Part shown: piece by piece, positions 10,396-20,790 of the stretch
How positions within the stretch are numbered: position 1 is the first letter of the stretch
Layout: the number at the start of each line of letters is the position of its first letter
Source: Euphorbia lathyris
Lineage: Eukaryota; Streptophyta; Magnoliopsida; Malpighiales; Euphorbiaceae
Direction: 5' to 3'
DNA: 64,000 bases
Assembly: GCF_963576675.1 (NCBI RefSeq)
Contig: NC_088918.1
Coordinates: 67,419,001-67,483,000, forward strand
Position numbers and translations under genes: made by a program
The notes under the pieces: model-generated
The model's database searches: none
What the model was told of the DNA's origin: nothing
Seen by the model: the letters and a program-made list of their open reading frames with translations, nothing else

Positions 10396-12063
10396 TGTCA
10401 CGTCCGTGACTAAATTTCTAGAATTTATATTTTGATATTAGTATATATGATAATTATTAGGTATATGATTTTTATTTGGTGTTATAGAAAAAGTTTGGAG
10501 TTAATTTGAGGATTTTATGTGGAAATGAAAAGTTTAGAATAATTTTTAAAAGCTTATATAAAGATGGAGGATCAAACGTGATATTTGCCAAGTTTTCTCA
10601 AAAAGTTCCAGAGTATAATAAAATATACTCCATCGTGGTCATCAACATTCATTTCCTTTTCTTTTTCTTTTTCATTTTCATTTTCATCATCAATTTTCTC
10701 TAAACCGTTTCTCCACCGTTTCTTTGATTTACGGAGATTCGACCGTCCGAATCACTCGAAATTAGAACCATAGCATCCTTATATATAGATATAAGTCCTA
10801 GCCGAAGAGTTTTTGAGTTTCGGCAGTGTTTGGAGGAAAATGTCTTAGACAGAGTTTAGAGGCGAATTGAACGGATTTGTGGTCTTTAATTAGTGACCAA
10901 GGTAAGTAACTATCAACTATATTTTGAATTTTATGTATACATATATATATATAATCAAGGAAGTTTCAGAAATTGATATTTTAGAGTTATGCAGGAATTT
11001 TGTAAAATTGGGGTTTTCCTGATTTTGCTTTTTATTGTGAAGTTACGGTTCAAATGAAACTATTGATTATGCTTCTATATGGATTTCATATTTTATATGA
11101 TTATATTGATTTAAGGCTTGATTTGATTGATTTACATATATACGTATATGTTTTTGGTTTCAATATATATCTATATTTGAACAAAATGAAGTTGATGATT
11201 TCTTACGAATTGTTTTTGGATTAAGAAATCTGTTGCGGTTATTATTATTATTATTTTGGATTGAAGTCCACATATGATTTTTATGATACAAAATGACTAA
11301 TTGAAGCCAAATGATTTTGGTTAAGAACTAGTTTGGCATTTGATTGTTGGATATTTGAACACGTTATGATTTTATGATTTTATATCCATCGAGAGCTATC
11401 CGGATCGGTGGTTCCATATTTGAAGACCATGTTCAGTGAGGGACATGGCCTGTGTACACAGTTTGAAGACCTATTGGGTATGGCAAAGAAGTGTTGGGTA
11501 AGACCATATGGGATAGGCAATGTTAAGAGACGTCTCGATTATATATGTGGTTATGGATTGATACTTAAGGGGAGAAACTCGAGGATGGATACAATGTTTT
11601 AAGTTCATTTGGATTATGTTTTACGTTATGATTGATTTTGATATAAGGTTTTGCGTTTAATTGATTACGATTTGGTTTAATAAAACGCTTATTTGATTAT
11701 AATATTTTATAAGGTTTTGAACTCAAGAATCGATACAAGATTTTATATTTTTGGTTTTTGGTTTACTACTTTGACTATATTATGAACTTTGGTTTTGAAT
11801 ATATTTTATAAGGTTTTAATTAAATCCCTTTTTAAAGGTATATATGTAGCTATGATCAGTAAGTTGGTTTTTATAGCTGATAGTTTCTTACTGTGATTTT
11901 TGTCTCACCTCTTTAAATGTTTTAATGTTTTTAGGTGATAAAGTACAGGATATAGAGAAGGTTACTGACCAATTAGCCGAGGTTGGAGACTCCTAAGTGT
12001 TGATTATGATCTTTCTATTTCACGCCCGATGCCGATTGAGGTCGTTTAGGGTCGAGTGTGACA
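10396..12063 (+). repeat. 3' LTR of the LARD
   Basis: 1668 bp, nearly identical to 6655-8323. Differences noticed are a shifted T/A in the run near 10595, one base lost near 10621, C to G near 10637, A to T near 11894 and G to A near 12055. Confidence 0.9.
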
Positions 12064-12289
12064 GGTGGCGCCGAGGTAAGAAGGCCTAAGCAAGAAACGG
12101 CTCTAAGGAATGTCGATGGGGACAGAAATGAACTGAATTCCACATCGGAAAGGAAGAGAGAGTGACCGAGGCTTATTATTAAGATGGGAATCTAATACAT
12201 GCAGACACGTTTTAAGGCCGCGAGGCCTAATGTGTTGAAATTGGGCCAAAACAGACAATATCTACATGGTATTAGACCAGGATGTTACA
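12064..12289 (+). repeat. Right piece of the split TRIM LTR
   Basis: Continues the LTR interrupted at 6654 and aligns with 32814-33040. Shared strings include CTAAGGAATG, ATACATGCAGAC and ACAATATCTACAT. It ends GATGTTACA. No primer-binding site follows, so this looks like a solo LTR. Confidence 0.75.
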
Positions 12290-13310
12290 ATATCTCTAAA
12301 TGGATTAATTATAGTAGTTTGGTTCGAAAAATGTCGGCCTACTACACTCTCCAATACAACATCCTGAGATTTTTATAACTGGTTCTTCAATAGGCGCGAT
12401 TTGACAAGCAATGACTTAATGTGATAAAAATAAATAAATAGAAGCTTAATTAACTAAAAAAAAGATCATGTTTTTACCAATTATATATGATATGAATGTA
12501 CCAAAATAATAATTCTAGCAAATAAATCAATGTCGGTCAAATTTGTATAAAAATATCCAATTCATTCCAAACGGTATTTCACAGGAGGCGATTGTCTCAC
12601 ATATACTCAAACTTATAGCTTCTTAAATGTGGGATATCTAATATGCCCTCTTCAACCTAAAAACTAGATGGATTACACAATGAATATATACATAGTGGTG
12701 GATCCAGCCCAGTGCTTAGGGTCCATCAGCTCCTCCCTTGTAGTATTGCTTTGATACTTAAAAGCATTTGCAAATTTAGTTTATGTTGATGTTTATGCCC
12801 TCTGGACGTTTATTTTTTCACCGTTTAGACCGCCCGGATAGTACCTTGATGGTAATCGAAAGAAAAATGTATTATTGTTTATTTTTATTTATTGCATTGT
12901 TATAATTCATTTTTTAATATTGTTCCATGATTATTGGTAAATTGTATTTATTATTTTTAGATATTTTTATTTAATTTTGTTCTATATTTTTTTCATGATA
13001 TTGTTAAGATTTTAAAGACATTGTTTCATAAACTTTAATGAGTTATATTATTTACGGACATTAGTTTTTACTTGTTTGAATTCTTTTAATGATATCGTTA
13101 TTGAAATGTCTTTGTTTTTACATTTCTAAAGATATATGTACGTAGAAAATTTGGTATAGGCCAAATAATCAATTCGTAACGAAAATGAGTCAAATATAAT
13201 CAAAATGGGTTATTAGGTTAACCTTAATATAAGCTTAAACCTAACCTTAATAAGGCTAACACATAAGATAAGATACAAGAGCAAAAAAGTTGATCCCTCC
13301 CTCTCTCTCT

Positions 13311-13311
<1 letters not shown>
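12290..13311. other. Intergenic DNA, nothing identified
   Basis: A/T-rich sequence without long open frames. The stretch around 12540-12700 is less A/T-rich and may be a relic repeat, but I could not find ends. Confidence 0.5.

Positions 13312-13344
<33 letters not shown>
13312..13344. repeat. Poly-C tract, 33 uninterrupted C
   Basis: A single A precedes 33 consecutive C, adjoining a CT-rich run (13297-13310). The complementary strand could form G-quadruplexes. The length could be a sequencing or assembly artefact. Confidence 0.9.
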
Positions 13345-13347
<3 letters not shown>

Positions 13348-13561
13348 TCTCTAGTTGACGCCGCCACCCCGCTTCTCGCTCCTCTCAAACATTCATTCAT
13401 GAACATTGTACCTTCTCTTGATTATCTTCAGTGTAGTTGATTCATGACTGTTAATACGCGATCATGGGCTTGTTCTTCCGTTGCAATTTAATCAAACAGT
13501 TTCTGCGCTATAAGAGATGACTTGGTAACCCATTTATATTTGTTATAATCTCGACATTAGT

Positions 13562-13611
13562 ATTAGAGCTGCAGATTGCATCTTCTGTCTGCGATATTCT
13601 GCAGCTCTAAT
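13562..13611. repeat. 14-bp perfect inverted repeat
   Basis: ATTAGAGCTGCAGA at 13562-13575 and its exact complement at 13598-13611, with 22 bp between. It could form a hairpin. No role is evident. Confidence 0.7.
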
Positions 13612-14337
13612 TAAAAATATATGTTTTAATTTTCTGTGTGCAAAAGAAATTTTCGAGTCTGTTTGGGACTGTATTCTTTGGAAAACGACACTAAAATTGC
13701 ACGAATGCATTTGTTATTTATTTACTATGAGTCTCACTCTCAACATAGGATATATTTTGCGCAAACCTGAACTTTTGTGCATCGTATGGACAAACAGACT
13801 AGACCACCGTGATTGGAGACCTCACTAACCCTAGGCTGAATTTTTTTCTCCACCAGATTATGTCACGAAGCGACATGCATCCACACTTCGTGCGCCAATT
13901 GGGGGTTACACGACACTTCAACCTACGCGCCTCAATCAGCATGCGACATTGGGTGTACTATGATACAATGTTTGATATGTTAAAACGTTAATAGTATGTT
14001 CTCTAAATAACTATCTAGTCAGTATTCTAACATTGAAATAATTGAAATTTTGTAAAATGTGAGTTTATTGAAATAGAATAAAAAAATTGGTAATTTTTCA
14101 TTAATCCAGTGGTAGTTTATTAATGAATTAATTCAAACATTTGAATGGAAAAGCAAATATGTAGTAGTATATTCATTATAGATCCAGCTAAGTAGTGAAT
14201 AATTAGAGATTTTTGAGGTCTATAATATATTTCTTTAATTTAATGTCAACAAACCAATATGCCTCTTGGAAGCTTAGAAATTCACATTGAAAATTCAAAA
14301 AAGTAAGAAGGATTGCGTAAATTGAAGCTTATGAGTT

Positions 14338-14476
14338 TTTTTATAAGAAAAGTTTTGGGGTGCAACACGATGACTTTTCAAGAGGTCACCCATTTTAGTA
14401 CTACTCTCGTCCAAACACGTTTTAACTTCGGAGTTCTGATGAGATCCGGTGCATTAGTGCTGGTATGATCGCACCC
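14338..14476 (-). mobile_element. Retroposed 5S rRNA sequence with 14-bp TSD
   Basis: The 5S-like body (14358-14476, minus) plus a short tail of about 19 bases (AAAACTTTTCTTATAAAAA on the minus strand) is flanked by identical 14-mers GAAGCTTATGAGTT at 14324-14337 and 14477-14490. The 5' flank abuts the first base of mature 5S rRNA. This structure (exact RNA 5' end, A-rich 3' tail, long target duplication) is the signature of LINE-mediated retroposition of a Pol III transcript. The alternative, a Cassandra LTR carrying 5S sequence, fits poorly because LTR sequence should extend past the 5S start. Confidence 0.85.
14358..14476 (-). rRNA. 5S rRNA pseudogene, full length but mutated
   Basis: On the minus strand it begins GGGTGCGATCATACCAGCAC and ends GTGTTGCACCCC, the canonical plant 5S ends, with GAACTCCGAAGTTAA and AGAGTAGTACTA inside. 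Compared with the usual plant sequence, the box A region has an extra base and several changes (AAAACGTGTTTGGACG), and the 3' half carries C to T and G to A type changes. The damaged internal promoter and isolated location argue against a working 5S gene. Functional 5S genes lie in tandem arrays. Confidence 0.85.
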
Positions 14477-14952
14477 GAAGCTTATGAGTTATGAGACTAC
14501 ATTAAAAAAAAAGCCCATCTGCTAGCAATCCAAACACGGCTAGCTTCGTCCAACAACTTGGCTATTTTTGGGGATTTTATTGAAAGGATCCGGTACTCTC
14601 AAGGACTATTAGGATATTTTGCTAAGTGTCCACGTGTCAACATTTTAATAGAGGGCTCTTGGAAGGATCCGATCCTTTCAATAAAATTCTGTATTTTTTG
14701 TATTCAATCTGATATTGAGTTTGTTTGGTTTTACGATTATGCTTTATTGTTTATTATTGATGTTAGTTGTTTGTTGTTATTGGTAATTAGTGAAGATTAG
14801 TTGATTTTTCTTTCAAAATAGCAATATGTAATTTTCTTTTAATTCTAGTTGATTCTAAAAAAAAAAAAAGAATCAAACCAACGCTATATTACGACTATTA
14901 GACTCTATATGAAAGAGATCTTAAAAATATGTCCGTAATAGGTATAGGTAGA

Positions 14953-15593
14953 TGATACAGATTAAAGTTGAACCGGATGATTTTGATCTTAAACCAACAA
15001 AGAGTTTCTTCTCAAACCTAGCTGGAAAGAGTTAATCTCATAGAAAAGGTTTCAACCTTGCTCTCTAATGGAGACTTTGATAATAACTTTATAAAAGCTA
15101 ATGTATCTTTATAAATAAGGAGGCTTATATAGCTCTCCAAAATAATAAAGCAAAAGACTGAACTAACCTAGCTAGGGTTTCAATACAATAAAGAAGGATA
15201 GGGATAAAATGGGAAATGGATGCCAAAATGGCATTGAGGGAAATAAACCTACACGGCAAGATAGTAAAATAAAGAGTTGCATAAATAGTAAATATCAGAA
15301 TTCTGACAGCTCTTGTTCCTCTTGTCCCCTAGCCAATTTTGGTTGAAAAATCCATGGCATACGGCGTGTGGCCTTCCACTCTTCATGTTCACTCGACGTG
15401 TGCCACTGTCCACACACTGAGTGAATTAACTCAGGGGCAACATCATTCCTCCACACGGCGTGTGGATGTGTGACACAATTTTTAGCCACTTCCTCCTTCA
15501 CTTCATATATCACATGACGTGTGGCTGAGGGCACACGCCGTGTGAGGTCTGCCTTCGCCTTGACTCACTCTTTTAAGGGAGATGTCCGCATCA
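14953..15593 (-). mobile_element. Solo LTR, 641 bp, with CpG motif array
   Basis: Starts TGATAC and ends GCATCA, flanked by a perfect 5-bp duplication GTAGA (14948-14952 and 15594-15598). No internal region remains, so this is a solo LTR left by recombination. On the minus strand a TATA box (CTATATAAGC, 15123-15135) lies downstream of an array of CACGCCGTGTG-like quasi-palindromes (15356-15545). The layout parallels the 1940-5280 LTRs but the sequence is mostly different, so it belongs to a related or convergent family. Confidence 0.85.
15356..15545. repeat. Cluster of ACACGCCGTGT-type quasi-palindromes in the solo LTR
   Basis: Copies include ACGGCGTGTGG, CGACGTGTG, ACACGGCGTGTGG, TGACGTGTGG and ACACGCCGTGTG. 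They are more widely spaced than in the other LTRs and lack the CCCC core. Confidence 0.7.
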
Positions 15594-16038
15594 GTAGAGA
15601 GTATACATCTAGAATATTCCCCACTCGAACCCGCTTATATAATAAGACATATATTTAGATTTATGTTTTTTTAAAATTAACTTTTAAGTTTATTTATTCT
15701 AAGTTTTTAAGTTTATTTAGATTTGTATTTATTCACTTATAGATCATGAATTATGTTTTGTTGACTATGATGAATTAGCATGTGAATAAATTTCAATGAA
15801 AGTGTAACCCATTTAAGTTTGAGGTTAAATATATTTATATCAAATTTCTGGTGGCTCTCCATTTGAGTTCTATTAAAATAGCTTTGTGTTATATATTATA
15901 TATTTTTTTAATAAATTGAACCACTTTCATGTTACAAAATAAAATTAAGAGATTAAAACACAAAATAGATTTAAATTGAAGTGGCCAAAATAAACTTATT
16001 CGGCTAAAAAAACAATCAATGCATGAAATAATTAGAAA

Positions 16039-16486
16039 GGCAAAAAGCATTGTTAGGTCCATATCTTTTATTTTTTAGTTCATTAAGCGTTTGATCTTTT
16101 ATTTTTGGTCTCATTAACCATTTCATGACTAAATTAGTAAGTTGTGAACATCTAATTCGGTTAATAAACTGTTATTCATTACACCTGCATTCGAAATTTG
16201 TATTTTTTCACTGTTTGAGAACAATTTTGGATGTATAATATAGCTATAGGTAAACTATAAAATTTTTAATTGAAACTATAAAATTTTTTTTTAATAATTT
16301 CAAATACAGATGAAGTTAATAACGTATTTTTAATTGAATTAGATGTTCACAACTTACTAATTTGGTCATGAAGAGCTTAATGAGACAAAAAATAAATGAT
16401 CATGGACTTAACTATCCAAATAAAAGATCAAGGGTTTAATGCACTAAAAAAATGAAAGATCATGGATCTAATGATGTTTTTTTGCC
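16039..16486. mobile_element. MITE with long imperfect inverted repeats
   Basis: The left end GGCAAAAAGCATTGTTAGGT and the inverse of the right end (GGCAAAAAAACATCATTAGA) pair. Further inward AAGTTGTGAACATCTAATTC at about 16140 pairs with its inverse near 16340. Length 448 bp, non-coding. No convincing target duplication. Confidence 0.6.
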
Positions 16487-17809
16487 TAATTAAAAATGTG
16501 TTACGAGTTAAATTATCTCAATAAAAATATATAATTTGCAGAAAAAGAAAAAGAAAAGTGTCATATGCAATACATAAATGGGAATAATTTTATCGTCTGT
16601 GGCAAGGATGGAAAGGTTATCTCCATCAGCATGGTAATTTGTAAATTATGCTAAATATATTATACTAAATATGCAAATTATATTAAACTAGTTTTTGACC
16701 CTTGTCATGCACGGATTCATCTTAATATATAAATATTAACAAAAATATAATTTAATGATTACAATTAATGATATAAAGGTGCTATATAAATTAAATATTA
16801 TTATTTTATTTTCACATTTAATTTAAATAATCTTTTTATACATAAATATAATAATATAATTAAAATTAATATATTATATATTATATTATATTTTTTATCA
16901 GTAACAAAAATAATGAAGTGACACCCCAGCTCTATCGTTACTGTTTTATATTATATATAGATGCTAAGTTATAGTATAAAACTTACATACCCAATATAAA
17001 AATAACAGAATTTATAATGTGTACAAGTTTTTGTTATTATTATTTTTAATTTTGTTATTATTATTATTTTTAATTTGTAAACTATACTAAATATGTGTAA
17101 ATTATAATAAATACTAAATTATATTATAAGAATATTATAATATCCACACTAACTCACATATCAAATATAAAAATTACAGGATTCATATGACAATTTTTAT
17201 TTCGAGGAATACACGGTTTTTTTATTATTTTTAATTTTTGTATAAATTATTAAAAATTGATGTCGACATAAATAATATAAGGAAGTATATGAGATAAAAC
17301 GGACTCAATTTTTCTCTTCTCTGGATTAAATAGTTAAAGTAATTCTTTTTAGAAATAGTTAAAGTAAATTCTAGTTGCATATTATATATATATATATATA
17401 TATATACTAGTTGCATATTATATGTTTTTATGAAAAGATCATTTTCAAGATTATTGATGTAATTAAGAATACTTAAATTTTATTTTGAAAAAAGAAACTT
17501 ATATTTTTTCAGTTACAAAGTTGTCTAGGGTTAATTATTTGGGTCAAAGATTATAGTTCTATTTGACAAAAGGCTACACTACTAATACTTTAAATAAACT
17601 ATACTTTCAAAATAGATGGATACCATTATTGATCTCGTCCGCTCAAATGATATCGCATCACTCTTATTGCTATAATGTGACATTATCTAAATGAATGGTT
17701 ATTGGTTCCGATCTATAGTAAAATTTCTCAAATTTCAAAGATTCAAAAAGTGTATATTTAAAAATAACAAATAGTGTATTATGGGATAAATTACACTTAT
17801 AATTTATAA
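16487..17809. other. AT-rich intergenic DNA with microsatellite
   Basis: Very A/T-rich with a (TA)n run near 17384-17405. The stretch 17232-17330 is a copy of the sequence that flanks the Tat element (34010-34050 joined to 48484-48560) and serves as an empty-site comparison. Confidence 0.6.
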
Positions 17810-18375
17810 ACTACTAGATTATGTCACAAAAGCTGCGTGCACCCACATGTCACACACCAGTTGGGGGTTGCACGACACATCAGCCTAAACGCCTCAATCG
17901 GCGTTACACATTCGACGTACTGTGATCCTAAGTTTGATGTGTTAAAATATTAATAGTATGATCTTAAAACAATTATTTATGTGAATAAAATCAGTTATTC
18001 TAGTCAGTCTAGTGATTATTCAAAATTTGTCAAAATGTGACTTTATTCAAATAAAATAAAATTTCTATTAATTTTTCATTATAAATTGAAGTTTTTTTTA
18101 AAAAAAATTAGAATTTACAGGATTCACATACCAATATTTGAAGTTTGCAGGATTCACATACCAAATTATAATTTCTATTAATTTTTCATTATATTTAAAG
18201 TTTTTTCACATACCAAATATATAAATTACAGGATTCACATACCAAATATCCACACTTATTATTATACTACCTACGAAAGTCCAATTGCTAACAACCTAAA
18301 GACAGCTAGCTTCATTCAACAACTTGGGTATTTTTGGAATTTTATTAGAAGGACTCGGTACTCTCAACGACTATA
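17810..18375. repeat. Dispersed repeat family, copy 2
   Basis: Partner of 13850-14610, more A/T-rich and diverged. It contains short tandem repeats of GGATTCACATACCAA near 18120-18250 that copy 1 lacks. Confidence 0.55.
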
Positions 18376-20004
18376 AAAAGATAAAGGTATTTTAGTTGGT
18401 CTCGAATCAATTTTCATTAAATATGTCTACAAAAAGGTGAGAAACTAGAATTGTAATTTAAAACTCAAAATAAAATTATCTTAATAAAAAAGATATAATT
18501 TGCAGAAAAAAAAGAGAAACGTTTCATTGTAGCGAGGATGGAAAAGGTATACCGTCTTCGTACCGTTAATCCCAATTATTTCTCTTGATAATTGTTTTTT
18601 TAGATGATTTAAGTGCATATTAGGTGATTAGTTTTTTCTTAAAATTTCTCTTAAAAATGATTGTTGATCCTTAATATTATAGCTACTGCTTCTTAAAAGT
18701 TTTAGGATTAGCTCATTTTTCTAAACATAAACGGTGATTTTCTGTGGAGAATGAGGAATGGAAGATGAGGACGGAAATAAATATGTTCTCGATTAACTCA
18801 GAAGGACAGGGACAAAAAAAAAAAAAATCATGGATGGAAAATATATTTCCTGTCCTGTCTTGTCCTGTCCTATTTACATCCCTTAGAAGGAAATATAAAA
18901 TAAACATAAAAACGAAATAACCAATTAATTATGGATATACATACAAAAAACATGGGCTATAAGTATGCTTGAAATTGGGTTGATAATGAAGTAGTAAACT
19001 CTTATATAACATGGGCTGGGCTTTGGCCTTTCACTTCGAATAGTTGTTTTTTTATAGTTCTCTATATATGCAAACAACCAAAGGGTAAGTTACATGGATG
19101 TCAAGAATTAATTGATTTATTACAGATGTCTTATACTTATTTATAAAATTACAATTGTGTCAAACTTTAAAACTCTAAACTGCTTTTAGCATCAAAAGAT
19201 ACAACCCATTAAAGTAGGGGTAGTTTTTTAAATTAATATTAAATAATAATTTCAAAATTAAAATAATAAAAATAATCATATTTTATCCCAAAAAACTGCA
19301 CGATGCTTCAGTGCTCTGCGTGGGAAAAAAAAAAAAGTTGAAAACAAAACTGATTTTCATCTTCAATTACAACAACATCAATGGGAGTATTCATATCATT
19401 AAATGAGTGAACAAGCAAGCTGATATTCATCTTCAGTTTCCTAATTCATTATGAGAATCCTGTTATGAAAAAGAAGATGCTTTTATTCTTCCAATTTCTC
19501 CATGGCTGACCATATGTGTTTTCATTGAGGTACTTTCTAATTCTTTTTTGTTTTAAAACAACCTTCTTTCTTGGAAAACATCTTTTTCATATTGATTTTG
19601 GTTGGATTTTTCGATTACTTTGGTCGTTAATTTTGTTTATTAAGAACTCCTTAATTTTTCTGTTTTTTCGGATGCGATTTGATAGTGAAAAATCCAATGC
19701 AGTAATATTTCTTGAACCTGTAGCTTTATTTCTTAAAATTCCTTTAATTGCAGTATCAATTTTTTTTTCGACATGATTTTTGAAATATGAATTAAACAGA
19801 TATTTTCATACTGTAGTTTTTTTATTTTAATGAGTATCTTTTTTAAAAAAACATAATACCTTTTCTGATGTTTTTCCATTTCCACAGTGAAATGCCAATC
19901 TGAGTAAGAACTTTATTTCAGCAGTGTCTTTTATGTTCTAGGATTTGAATTGTCATAATACTTATTCATTTAATATTAAATAAAGACTCACTAAAGATTG
20001 AAAT
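18376..20004. other. AT-rich intergenic DNA, no gene seen
   Basis: Only short, low-complexity open frames. A tandem TGTCCTGTC-like stretch lies near 18850-18875. Nothing recognisable by protein content. Confidence 0.5.
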
Positions 20005-20025
20005 TCAACTGAAATAGTTCACAAC

Positions 20026-20148
20026 AGTAGATGCTGGTACAATGTGTGCACTTTTGTATATTTCTTCTAGTTCCAAACTCTTCTTTAGAACAAGCTCTTT
20101 CACTTTGGATGATTTGAGCTCTTTCAGTCTTGAGACTTCATCTTCGAC
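20026..20148 (-). pseudogene. MAP65/ASE1-like exon fragment
   Basis: The minus-strand frame reads VEDEVSRLKELKSSKVKELV, then KKSLELEEIYKSAHIVPAS. It resembles the conserved exon of plant MAP65 microtubule-bundling proteins, whose family pattern is a VE-rich start, KxSKxKEL and then ELEEIxxxAH. Only this piece is present: no flanking exons on either side and no methionine of its own. It lies about 590 bp upstream of a decayed MULE transposase, so capture by a Pack-MULE-like event is possible but unproven. It could equally be the relic of a decayed gene. Confidence 0.65.
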
Positions 20149-20790
20149 CTTCAAATTTTCAAAAACATGATTCCAGTATATCAAACATGTGAAGAGTTCC
20201 AATATCTGGAAGCTGGTAAAAAAATTATGAAATAAATATTATACCGGAAAAGCAATTGGAGTACTTTCTAACAATTAATATATAATGAAAGTATTATTCA
20301 AACTAACCATTTGAATTCTTTTAACTTGAAAAATGCATGCCTTATGATAATAGACAAAGAAAAAGATAGTTTAATGTAATTAAATTAAAAAGTTGATTTT
20401 CTGTGTTAATTAACACACCTGATAACTTTTTAGTTTTTTTGTAATGCATATTTAGATTTACTTAGTATAAACTATTTCTTATCATGTTCTAATTGGTTGT
20501 TTCTACATTTTTATTATAATATTCTTTGTTACAAGTCTTTTTTTTATTGCAGTGTTTGGGGAATTTGTAAAATCTTTTTTTCAATCTTAAAACATACAAC
20601 AAACAAGTCAAACCTGGTAAGTTGCACTATCAATATTTTATTCTATACATACATACTTACTGAGTAGCATTTTGAAAATATTATGAGATTTAATATCAGA
20701 ACATTATTTAGTTTTTGGTACTGAACATTACAATGTTTTTAAAATTTTAGCACTAAATATTTTGTTGAATTTGTTCTGGAAGGTTAAATA

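Larger units (their letters stand above)
6655..12063 (+). mobile_element. Young LARD (chromovirus-like non-autonomous LTR element)
   Basis: LTRs at 6655-8323 and 10396-12063 start TGTCACGTCCGTGAC and end TGTGACA. The target duplication GGTGG is at 6650-6654 and 12064-12068. A tRNA-iMet primer-binding site follows the left LTR and a purine tract precedes the right one, so it lies on +. The internal 2.07 kb has no long open frame. The string GAATTTCGAGGACGAAATTT just before the purine tract is commonly seen at the 3' end of Tekay/Del chromovirus internal regions, so I infer derivation from that lineage. The LTRs are almost identical (about five differences seen by eye), which points to very recent insertion. 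Confidence 0.9.
13850..14610. repeat. Dispersed repeat family, copy 1
   Basis: Similar in order to 17810-18375. Shared strings include CAATTGGGGGTT/CAGTTGGGGGTT, TTAATAGTATG, TCTAGTCAGT, GCTAGCTTC followed by CAACAACTTGG, and GGTACTCTCAA. The retroposed 5S sequence sits inside this copy. Element type unknown. Confidence 0.6.

Noticed and set aside
14358..14476. Functional 5S rRNA gene or Cassandra LTR
   Set aside because: A single copy with a damaged internal promoter and retroposition signature. Flanks at the 5S start are target duplications, not LTR sequence.
19516..19776. 86-codon hydrophobic frame
   Set aside because: T-rich low-complexity DNA gives Phe/Leu-rich translations; no domain or gene context.
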